64,000 nucleotides of DNA. It comes from Asaia bogorensis_B (GTDB lineage Bacteria; Pseudomonadota; Alphaproteobacteria; Acetobacterales; Acetobacteraceae). Within the stretch, counting starts at the first letter, position 1; the number at the start of each line of letters is the position of its first letter. The stretch lies in assembly GCF_900465315.1 (NCBI RefSeq), contig NZ_UBIX01000016.1; one strand, written 5' to 3'. The notes under the pieces were generated by a model that was not told the origin of the DNA, made no database searches, and saw only the letters and a program-made list of their open reading frames with translations. Made by a program: the position numbers and the translations under genes. Positions 43,641-51,430 of this stretch are shown in pieces.

Positions 43641-44821
43641 TGGCCACCTCCCCCAAGATCATCGCTGTTGCGGGAGGATGCGTCCTCGCGCTCTGGGTCG
43701 GCGCCCTCGTTGTCGGTCGCGTCCACCACAATCACGCCCTCGCCACTGAAACGGCACAGAACGCCATCCCGAATGTCGCGGTGCTGAACCCCATCCAGTC
43801 GCCTGACAAGGTGGCCCTCACCCTCCCCGGCAATATCGATGCCTGGTATCAGGCGCCGATCTATCCGCAGGTCTCAGGCTATGTGAAGATGTGGTTCAAG
43901 GATTACGGCGCCCATGTGAAGGCCGGCGATGCGCTGGCCGAAATCAACGCACCCGCGCTGGATGCGCAGTACGCCCAGGCTCAGGCGGACCTGAATGCGG
44001 TACTCGCCAAGTACCACCTCGCCGCCGTCACAGCCGAACGCTGGCGCGCGATGGGCAAGTCGCAATCGGTTTCAGGCCAGTCGGTCTCTGTATCGAATGC
44101 GAACGAGCAGTCGGCCAAGGCCGAGGTCGATGCCGCCCAGCGCAACGTCGATCACTTCGCGGCCCTCGAGAAGTTCAAGACCATCGTGGCCCCCTTCGAT
44201 GGCATCGTGACGTCGCGTAGCATCAATGTGGGCGATTACGTCCATGATGGTGGCGGCAATCTCAACAGCACAGGTGCAGCGTCCGAACTGTTTACCGTGG
44301 CCGACGTGCATAAGCTGCGCCTCTTCGTGTCCGTGCCGGAAGTGTTCTCCTATATCCTCCAGCCCGACATCACCGCCGATGTCAGCGTGCCGCAGTTCAA
44401 GGACAAGAAGTTCCACGCGAGCTTCCTGACCACAGCACGCGGTTATGACCCGAACACCCGCACCGTGACCTCGGAATTCACCATGGAAAACCCCGGTGAG
44501 GTTCTCTGGCCCGGCACCTTCGCCTCAGTCGAGCTCAAGGCCCACAACGAAACGGCCCACCTGTTCGAGGTCCCGACCTCCGCCCTCGTCTTCGAGGAAA
44601 AAGGCATGCAGGTCGTCGTCGTGAATGACGACAACACGGTCCACTACAAGAACGTCGTCGTAGGCCGCATGGCGGATACCTCAACCGAAATCCAGGCAGG
44701 CATCTCGCCCAAGGATCGCATTATCGCCAACCCGCCAGCCGACCTGCTGGAAGGTGACAAGGTCAACGTCACCACACCCCAGCGCGGCTACAACCAGTCC
44801 GGATTCGGGGCCTCGGAATGA
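43640..44821 (+). CDS. RND efflux periplasmic adaptor (membrane fusion protein)
   Basis: 393 residues with an N-terminal anchor (IIAVAGGCVLALWVGALVVGRV). Seen: the lipoyl half-motifs YPQVSGYVKMWFKDYGAHVKAGDALAEIN and FDGIVTSRSINVGDYV separated by a short helical hairpin, then the beta-barrel FEVPTSALVFEEKGMQVVVVNDD. It bridges pump and outer-membrane channel. The ATG overlaps the permease stop by 1 nt, and its own stop overlaps the channel gene by 4 bp. Confidence 0.93.
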   Translation: MATSPKIIAVAGGCVLALWVGALVVGRVHHNHALATETAQNAIPNVAVLNPIQSPDKVALTLPGNIDAWYQAPIYPQVSGYVKMWFKDYGAHVKAGDALAEINAPALDAQYAQAQADLNAVLAKYHLAAVTAERWRAMGKSQSVSGQSVSVSNANEQSAKAEVDAAQRNVDHFAALEKFKTIVAPFDGIVTSRSINVGDYVHDGGGNLNSTGAASELFTVADVHKLRLFVSVPEVFSYILQPDITADVSVPQFKDKKFHASFLTTARGYDPNTRTVTSEFTMENPGEVLWPGTFASVELKAHNETAHLFEVPTSALVFEEKGMQVVVVNDDNTVHYKNVVVGRMADTSTEIQAGISPKDRIIANPPADLLEGDKVNVTTPQRGYNQSGFGASE

Positions 44822-46428
44822 CCACAAGCAAGATCAAGAAGCTGGCTCTGGCCTGCGGCACGGTTCTGACAGCCTTCGGTCTGTCAGCCTGTGACCTCGC
44901 GCCAACCTACAAGCCGCCCACCTTCGTCGTGCCAGCCAGCTGGCACGGCCAGGGCCCCTTCGCCACGGCCACCCCGGCCGATGCCACACTGCCCACAGAT
45001 TGGTGGACATTGCTGAACGACCCGCTTCTCAACCAGATGGAAGCGACGCTCACAACCTCCAATGCCGACCTGCAGGCCGCAGCCGAACGCTTCATTCAGG
45101 CACGCGCCCTCGTGGTGCAGGCCCGTTCGGAGCTGTTACCCCATCTCGCACTCGGTGCCGGTGCCTTTGACAACAAGCAGTCCGAAGACCGCCTGTTCCG
45201 CTACAAGGGCAACATCACCGAGACGGATGAGGAGTATCACGGGCTGGCTTCCTGGGAGCCCGATTTCTGGTCGTCCATCCGTAACCATGTGCGCGCCCAG
45301 AAGCAGTACGCACAGGAAAAAGCCGCCGACTTCGCCATGTCACGGCTGAGCCTTCAGGCTGAGCTTGCTTCCGACTACGTGCAGTTGCGCGGCTATGATG
45401 CGCAGATCGCCATCTACAACCAGTCGATCGGCTATTATCAGAAGGCTCTGCAGATCACGCAGAACCAGCTGCTGAACCAGGCTGCCCCACGCCTCGACGT
45501 GGCCCGTGCCCAGGCGCAGCTCTACTCGACACAGGCCGCCGAGCTTGATGTGCAGGCCGCCCGTGAAGTCACGGAGCACGCCATCGCCATCCTGACCAAT
45601 GCCTCACCCTCGTCGTTTCACATCGCACCGACGCAGGTCATGGGCTTCCGTCAACCCAGCCTTCCCGCCGGCGTCCCGTCCGAGCTGCTTCAGCGCCGCC
45701 CGGACATCGCGAGCGCCGAACGCGAGATGGCTCAGGCCAATCGCGAGATCGGCATCGCCCGTGCCGCGTTCTACCCGCACATCTCGCTTCAGGCGGGTGG
45801 CGGCTTCGCCCAGAACGGCTTCGATCTCGCCAATCTGGCCAATTCGCTCTGGTCCTACGGCGCCTCGTTCGAGCTTCCCATTTTTGAGGGCGGCATGAGA
45901 CGCGCCGAACTCCAGCATGCCTGGTCGGCCTATCGCGAGACACGCGATAACTACCGAAGCAAGGTGCTGGATTCCTTCCGCGAAGTGGAAGACGGCCTGT
46001 CACGCACCAGTCGCCTCGATCAGGAAAATCGTACGCTCGAAAAAGCCGTCGATGCGACCCTGGCGACCCAGAACATGACCATGACGCTCTATCAGGGCGG
46101 TGTGGGCACGTATCTCGAAGCCATCTTCGCCCAGGTCCAGACGCTGGAAACCCGCATCCATCAGATCGAGGTAGCCACGCGTCTTTACCAGGCCGATATC
46201 GGTCTGGTCCGCGCCCTTGGCGGCGGCTGGAACGTCAAGCTCCTGCCCACGATGGATCAGACGCTCTCCATCACACCGCTGCAATATGACGATCTGCACC
46301 ACCCGCAGCCCGTTGGCGGCGTCAATATCTCGCAGCACCCCGAGCAGTTCGAAAATCTCAGCAGTGCCGCCCCTCAGGCACCTGCTGCCGCAACGGGCAA
46401 AACCCTCCGCCCGATGTACGACCAGTAA
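44818..46428 (+). CDS. RND efflux outer-membrane channel lipoprotein (NodT/TolC family)
   Basis: Outer-membrane factor, 536 residues. Signal peptide with lipobox FGLSACDLAP. Seen: LNDPLLNQMEATLTTSNADLQAAAERFIQARALVVQARSELLPHL and later RRPDIASAEREMAQANREIGIARAAFYPHISL, the two hallmark repeats of the OEP fold, followed by the long coiled coils. The third gene of the operon, unlike many adaptor-first operons. The product ends in a Pro/Gln-rich tail. Confidence 0.92.
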   Translation: MTTSKIKKLALACGTVLTAFGLSACDLAPTYKPPTFVVPASWHGQGPFATATPADATLPTDWWTLLNDPLLNQMEATLTTSNADLQAAAERFIQARALVVQARSELLPHLALGAGAFDNKQSEDRLFRYKGNITETDEEYHGLASWEPDFWSSIRNHVRAQKQYAQEKAADFAMSRLSLQAELASDYVQLRGYDAQIAIYNQSIGYYQKALQITQNQLLNQAAPRLDVARAQAQLYSTQAAELDVQAAREVTEHAIAILTNASPSSFHIAPTQVMGFRQPSLPAGVPSELLQRRPDIASAEREMAQANREIGIARAAFYPHISLQAGGGFAQNGFDLANLANSLWSYGASFELPIFEGGMRRAELQHAWSAYRETRDNYRSKVLDSFREVEDGLSRTSRLDQENRTLEKAVDATLATQNMTMTLYQGGVGTYLEAIFAQVQTLETRIHQIEVATRLYQADIGLVRALGGGWNVKLLPTMDQTLSITPLQYDDLHHPQPVGGVNISQHPEQFENLSSAAPQAPAAATGKTLRPMYDQ

Positions 46429-46786
46429 CCCCCGATCACCTTCGGCGTTGTCCGCCTCACGACAACGCCGGGGCCCCTCTTCTGGAATAGCAAGTTCACC
46501 CTGACGCGTTGCCCGACCAGCACAATCCAAAAAATCAGACGCAAAACCCACCGGACCAGCCGCGGCCCATGTCTCGTCAAGCTGTTCAGTTGGCCTCTAT
46601 ATCCATCCGGTCCTGGTCAGAAAGACGCGCATCATGCTGCTCTGATGGGAAAGTCCCGGAGATGCGCGGATAGTGCCACCCGTCTGATCCACAAGGACCA
46701 AATGACCCTCAGCCCCCCCGACATCGGCCAGCGAGCCCACAAGCAGCGATGGCACCACAGGATTTTTTGACGTTCAAGCCCGCCTG
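46429..46786. other. Intergenic region, no gene seen
   Basis: Between the convergent efflux operon and the 2-hydroxyacid dehydrogenase gene. Apart from the hairpin at 46443-46470 no credible reading frame, promoter or repeat was noticed. Short antisense frames here lack start signals. Confidence 0.5.
46443..46470 (+). terminator. Hairpin after the efflux operon
   Basis: Perfect 10-bp stem CGGCGTTGTC/GACAACGCCG with an 8-nt loop, 14 nt after the channel gene stop. It is not followed by a clear T run, so it may act with Rho or just stabilise the transcript end. Confidence 0.5.
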
Positions 46787-47731
46787 TCAGTACCCGATAT
46801 CGCGCTGGACACAGGCAGGGATAACACCCTGATCGTAAAACGCCTGCAGGTTACGCGCCACAAGCTGCGATGCCGTTCCCGTCTGGGTCGGGGCAGAGAT
46901 ATGAGGCAGTACCGTCACCTTGGGATGACTCCACAACCAGTCGTCTTTCGGCAGAGGCTCACGTTCGAAAACATCAAGCACAGCATGCGACAGGTGCCCA
47001 CGGTCAAGCGCCCTGCCCAGCGCCGCCTGATCGATAATTGGCCCCCGTGCAAAATTGATGAGCGATGCTCCCTCGCGCATCTGCCCGAAACGCCAGTCGT
47101 CAAGCAGCCCACGGGTTTGCGGCGTCAGGGGCAGAAGGACCACAACAATGGCACTTTGCCTCAACAAAGCCTCGAGCCCCAAAGGGCCGGATGTCATGGG
47201 AATATCCGCCGTTGCCCACGGCGTGCGGCTCCAGCCCGTCACGGGAAAGCCGTTTTCCTTCAATCTCTGCGCAGCCGCTCGCCCCAGATTCCCCATGCCC
47301 AGAATACCGACAGGGCGATCCTGCGGCAAAACGAGCGGATGCTGGCACCAGCGCGCCTTTGTCTGCTGCTCGCGATAAAGCGGCATGTCGCGATGCAGAT
47401 AAAGCGTCCAGGCCAGCACCGCCTCTGACATCGTAAGCGCCAGCTGCGGATCAGTCATCCTGACAATGCGTATTGCCGGGTTTGGCATTTCCTCGACCAG
47501 CCGCTCGACCCCGGCCCACAGACTTTGCACCCATTCAAGCATGGGGAGGTCGGACAGATCAGCCGGATCCGGGTTGGCGACCACAGCCATACGCGCCGTA
47601 CGTCGCTCTCCGTCTGTCAGGTCCTCAAACGGCATGACCCTTATATTGTTCAGGCAGGCATTGATTGACTCAAGGCTCTCTTGCCTCTCACGCGGCGTTA
47701 TCCGCCCGCAAAAGGGCACTATAATGGTCAT
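46787..47731 (-). CDS. ghrA: D-2-hydroxyacid dehydrogenase, glyoxylate/hydroxypyruvate reductase A type
   Basis: NAD(P)-dependent cytosolic reductase of 2-oxoacids. Seen: Rossmann motif GILGMGNLGRAAAQRL, catalytic Arg in INFARGPIIDQAAL, Glu in DVFEREPLP and His in LPHISAPT, in the order of the GhrA branch; WxQSLWAGVERL near residue 90 also fits. 314 residues. Coenzyme and substrate preference cannot be read. The ATG overlaps the uvrA stop by 4 bp. Confidence 0.85.
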   Translation of the reverse strand: MTIIVPFCGRITPRERQESLESINACLNNIRVMPFEDLTDGERRTARMAVVANPDPADLSDLPMLEWVQSLWAGVERLVEEMPNPAIRIVRMTDPQLALTMSEAVLAWTLYLHRDMPLYREQQTKARWCQHPLVLPQDRPVGILGMGNLGRAAAQRLKENGFPVTGWSRTPWATADIPMTSGPLGLEALLRQSAIVVVLLPLTPQTRGLLDDWRFGQMREGASLINFARGPIIDQAALGRALDRGHLSHAVLDVFEREPLPKDDWLWSHPKVTVLPHISAPTQTGTASQLVARNLQAFYDQGVIPACVQRDIGY

Positions 47732-50661
47732 GACACACGCACCTTTCTCCGAGCCGCTGGCGCAGCTTTCTTCTTCTTGACGGGTGCTTGCACCTCGACG
47801 GCTCGAGGCGGCAGGAGCGGCCCGAGGAAACGCCCGGTGTGGCTCCCCTCGGTCGCTGCAATGACCTCCGGTGGCCCCTCGGCAACGATCCGTCCGCCAC
47901 CATCACCGCCTTCCGGGCCAATATCAATCAGCCAGTCCGCTGTTTTGATCACGTCCAGATTATGTTCGATCACGAGAACGGTATTCCCCTGATCCACCAG
48001 CGCGTGAAGCACATCCAGCAATTTGCGCACGTCCTCGGTGTGCAAACCTGTCGTGGGCTCATCCAGAATATAAAGTGTCCGTCCCGTCGCCCGTCGCGCC
48101 AGTTCCTTCGACAGCTTGACGCGCTGGGCCTCGCCACCCGAGAGCGTCGTCGCCTGCTGGCCCAGCGTGACATAGCCAAGCCCCACCTGTTGGAGGATCG
48201 CCAGCCTGTCACGAATACGCGGCACCGCATGGAAGAAGGGCAGAGCCTCATCCACCGTCATGGCCAGTACATCGGCAATCGATTTGCCGCGGAACTTCAC
48301 ATCCAGCGTCTCACGATTATAGCGCTGCCCCTTGCAGGTATCGCAGGTCACGAACACGTCGGGCAGAAAATGCATCTCGATCTTGAGCACACCATCACCC
48401 TGGCATGCCTCGCAACGCCCACCCTTGACGTTGAACGAAAAGCGCCCTGGCTTGTACCCGCGCGCCTTGGCTTCCGGCAGTTCGGCAAACCAGTCGCGTA
48501 TCGGTGTAAACAGATCCGTATAGGTCGCCGGGTTGGAGCGCGGCGTCCGTCCGATAGGGGACTGATCGATGTCGATAATCTTGTCGAGATGCTCCAGCCC
48601 CTCAAGCGCCCTGTACGGCAACGGCGACTGGTTGGCCCCCATCAGCTCACGCGATAGCGCCTTGTAAAGCGTGTCGACCACAAGAGTCGATTTACCACCA
48701 CCCGACACCCCGGTAACGGCCACAAAGCAACCCAGCGGGAAACGCGCTGTCACGTCATGCAGATTATTGCCGGACGCCCCCACAAGGGTCAGCATGCGGT
48801 CCCCGTCGCAGACACGACGCTTTTCCGGCACCGGGATCACACGCCGACCAGAGAGGTAATCTCCTGTAATGCTGTTCTCGTTCTTCGCCACTTCCTCAGG
48901 ACGACCACAGGCCACGACTGTGCCACCCAGCGCACCCGCCCCCGGCCCCATATCGATCAGCCAGTCGGCAGCCCGGATCGCATCCTCGTCATGCTCGACC
49001 ACGATGACCGTATTACCGAGCTTCTTCAGCCGGTCGAGCGTCCCGAGCAGTCGCTCATTGTCTCGCTGATGCAATCCGATAGAGGGTTCGTCGAGCACAT
49101 AAAGTACCCCGGTCAGCCCCGATCCGATCTGGCTCGCAAGCCGGATACGCTGGCTTTCTCCACCCGAGAGCGTGGCCGAACCTCGTGAAAGAGTCAGATA
49201 ATCGAGCCCCACATCATCCAGAAACCTCAACCGGTCGAGGATCTCACGCAGGATACGCCGCGCAATCTCGGCACGCTGCGGCGTCAGCGACGCCTCGACG
49301 CCCCCGAACCAGTCGAGTGCCCGCCGGATGGTCAGATCGGAGGCCTGCGCGATATTAAGGTGGTTCACACGCACGCAAAGCGCTTCAGGCTTCAGACGCG
49401 CACCATGGCAGGCATGACAGGGAACGTCGGACTGATAGCGTGACATTTCTTCACGCACCCACATGCTGTCCGTCTCGGCCAGACGACGCTGCAGGTTACG
49501 CATCACCCCTTCAAAAGGCTTGGTAAGTTCGTAAGCCCGCTTGCCATCCTTGTAGGTAAAAAGAACCGAGTCTTCGCTTCCCTCAAGCAACGCCTCGCGA
49601 AAATGCTCGCCGAGCTTTTTCCAGGGCGTTGTCATCTTCTCCCTGAAATGACGCGCCATCGCTTCCAGCGTCTGGTCGTACCAGGGCGTCTTGGCATCGC
49701 GCCAGGGGGCGATCGCCCCCTCGGCGAGAGACAGATTCTCGTCAGGCACGATCAGCCGCGCATCGAAATGCGTCTCTGTGCCTATCCCGTCGCATACCGG
49801 ACAGGCACCCATCGGCGCATTGAACGAGAACAGGCGCGGCTCGATTTCCTCAAGCGTGAAGCCACTCACCGGGCAGGCAAACTTGGCCGAGAACACGATA
49901 TGCTCGCTCGCGCCTTCTTCCCCGGCGCGACGCACCTGCTCGGCATACGCAACGCCATCGGCAAGGCTCAGCGCTGTTTCGAAACTGTCGGCCAGACGCG
50001 TCTCGATACCCGGCTTCACCACCACGCGGTCGACCACAACCTCAACCGTATGACGCAGCTTGCGGTTCAGATGGGGGGCTTCTGCAATCTCATAGGTCTC
50101 GCCATCGACCTTCACACGCGTGAAGCCCTTGCGCTGAAGCTCGGCCAGCTCCTTGCGATACTCCCCCTTGCGATCGCGAATTACAGGGGCCAGCAGCATC
50201 AGCCGTGTACCCTCTTCCATCGCCATCACACGATCGACCATCTGGCTGACCGTCTGTGCCTCGATGGGCAGCCCTGTGGCTGGCGAATAGGGCACACCGG
50301 CACGCGCCCACAACAGGCGCATATAGTCGTGGATCTCGGTAATCGTCCCGACAGTCGAACGCGGGTTTTTCGATGTGGTCTTCTGCTCGATCGAAATGGC
50401 AGGCGACAGCCCTTCAATCGAATCCACGTCCGGTTTGCCCATCAGTTCCAGAAACTGGCGCGCATAGGCCGACAGACTTTCGACGTAACGCCGCTGCCCC
50501 TCAGCATAGATCGTATCAAAAGCGAGCGATGACTTGCCGGAGCCTGACAGTCCCGTGATCACCGTCAGCTGGTCCCTGGGAATATCGGCGTCGATATTCT
50601 TCAGATTATGCACGCGGGCACCGCGCACACGAATGGACTGGTTGTACGGCAGATCAGACAT
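47728..50661 (-). CDS. uvrA: Excinuclease ABC subunit A
   Basis: Damage-recognition ATPase of nucleotide-excision repair. Two ABC modules: Walker A GLSGSGKSSLAFDTIYAEGQRR and GVSGGGKSTLVVDTLY; signatures LSGGESQRIRLASQIGS and LSGGEAQRVKLSKELARR; zinc modules GACPVCDGIG and GRCEACQGDG...CDTCKGQRYN. 977 residues is normal. The start is the ATG at 50661 (MSDLPYNQSIRVRGARVHNL); the open frame extends to 50754. A likely SOS-type box lies upstream (50700-50714). Divergent from ssb. Confidence 0.97.
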   Translation of the reverse strand: MSDLPYNQSIRVRGARVHNLKNIDADIPRDQLTVITGLSGSGKSSLAFDTIYAEGQRRYVESLSAYARQFLELMGKPDVDSIEGLSPAISIEQKTTSKNPRSTVGTITEIHDYMRLLWARAGVPYSPATGLPIEAQTVSQMVDRVMAMEEGTRLMLLAPVIRDRKGEYRKELAELQRKGFTRVKVDGETYEIAEAPHLNRKLRHTVEVVVDRVVVKPGIETRLADSFETALSLADGVAYAEQVRRAGEEGASEHIVFSAKFACPVSGFTLEEIEPRLFSFNAPMGACPVCDGIGTETHFDARLIVPDENLSLAEGAIAPWRDAKTPWYDQTLEAMARHFREKMTTPWKKLGEHFREALLEGSEDSVLFTYKDGKRAYELTKPFEGVMRNLQRRLAETDSMWVREEMSRYQSDVPCHACHGARLKPEALCVRVNHLNIAQASDLTIRRALDWFGGVEASLTPQRAEIARRILREILDRLRFLDDVGLDYLTLSRGSATLSGGESQRIRLASQIGSGLTGVLYVLDEPSIGLHQRDNERLLGTLDRLKKLGNTVIVVEHDEDAIRAADWLIDMGPGAGALGGTVVACGRPEEVAKNENSITGDYLSGRRVIPVPEKRRVCDGDRMLTLVGASGNNLHDVTARFPLGCFVAVTGVSGGGKSTLVVDTLYKALSRELMGANQSPLPYRALEGLEHLDKIIDIDQSPIGRTPRSNPATYTDLFTPIRDWFAELPEAKARGYKPGRFSFNVKGGRCEACQGDGVLKIEMHFLPDVFVTCDTCKGQRYNRETLDVKFRGKSIADVLAMTVDEALPFFHAVPRIRDRLAILQQVGLGYVTLGQQATTLSGGEAQRVKLSKELARRATGRTLYILDEPTTGLHTEDVRKLLDVLHALVDQGNTVLVIEHNLDVIKTADWLIDIGPEGGDGGGRIVAEGPPEVIAATEGSHTGRFLGPLLPPRAVEVQAPVKKKKAAPAARRKVRVS

Positions 50662-50699
50662 CAGCACCACGCAAGGCAGATTGGGGGACGGAAAGACGA

Positions 50700-50714
50700 G
50701 AACGTTTCGAGACC
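50700..50714. promoter_or_regulatory. Candidate LexA (SOS) box upstream of uvrA
   Basis: GAAC-N7-GACC in the uvrA/ssb intergenic region, one base from the alphaproteobacterial LexA consensus GAAC-N7-GAAC (equivalent to GTTC-N7-GTTC). uvrA is a common SOS target, so the position is fitting, but the match is imperfect. Confidence 0.35.
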
Positions 50715-50828
50715 TATGTAGGATTGCCCCCCACAGGATTAAAGTCGGCAGCAATGCCGCCCGAGGCGTGACGCCAGCGCCGGGCTGGGCTAAGATGGCT
50801 CGATTTTCAGTATTTAGGGTCGGTCGCC

Positions 50829-51374
50829 ATGGCAGGAAGTGTAAACAAAGTCATTCTGGTGGGAAATCTGGGCCGCGACCCGGAAACACGCAACGCCCAG
50901 TCCGGTGCCAAGATCGTCAACCTGACCGTTGCCACCTCCGAAAGCTGGAATGACCGCGCCTCCGGCGAGCGCAAGGAGCGCACCGAATGGCATCGCGTCG
51001 TGATCTTCAACGAGCGTCTGGCCGATGTCGCCGAGCGTTTTCTGCGCAAGGGCCGCAAGGTCTATGTGGAAGGCCAGCTCCAGACGCGCAAATGGACCGA
51101 TCAGGGCGGACAGGAGCGCTATACGACCGAAATCGTGCTTGACCGGTTCCGCGGTGAACTCACCCTGCTCGACAATAACCGCGATGGTGAGTCCGGTGGT
51201 GGCATGGGGGGCGGCTATGAAAGCGGCCCATCACGTTCCTATGGCGGCGGCAATGCCCCGGCTCGCAGCGGTGGCAATGGCATGAGCCAGTCTCCCTCGC
51301 GCAATCAGGGTGGCAATAACGGCGGTGGCTGGGACGCACCGGGTGGCGATCTGGACGACGAGATCCCGTTCTGA
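50829..51374 (+). CDS. ssb: Single-stranded DNA-binding protein
   Basis: OB-fold protein that coats ssDNA in replication and repair. Seen: AGSVNKVILVGNLGRDPE at the start, WHRVVIFNERLADVAERFLRKGRKVYVEGQLQTRKW, the Gly/Asn/Ser-rich linker and the acidic tip DDEIPF, which binds partner proteins. 181 residues. Divergent from uvrA, 56 bp before gyrA. Confidence 0.97.
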   Translation: MAGSVNKVILVGNLGRDPETRNAQSGAKIVNLTVATSESWNDRASGERKERTEWHRVVIFNERLADVAERFLRKGRKVYVEGQLQTRKWTDQGGQERYTTEIVLDRFRGELTLLDNNRDGESGGGMGGGYESGPSRSYGGGNAPARSGGNGMSQSPSRNQGGNNGGGWDAPGGDLDDEIPF

Positions 51375-51430
51375 TCGGCCCCTTTCCACGCCTTTCTCCC
51401 TGACCGACACAGCAACAAGACGGAACTGCC

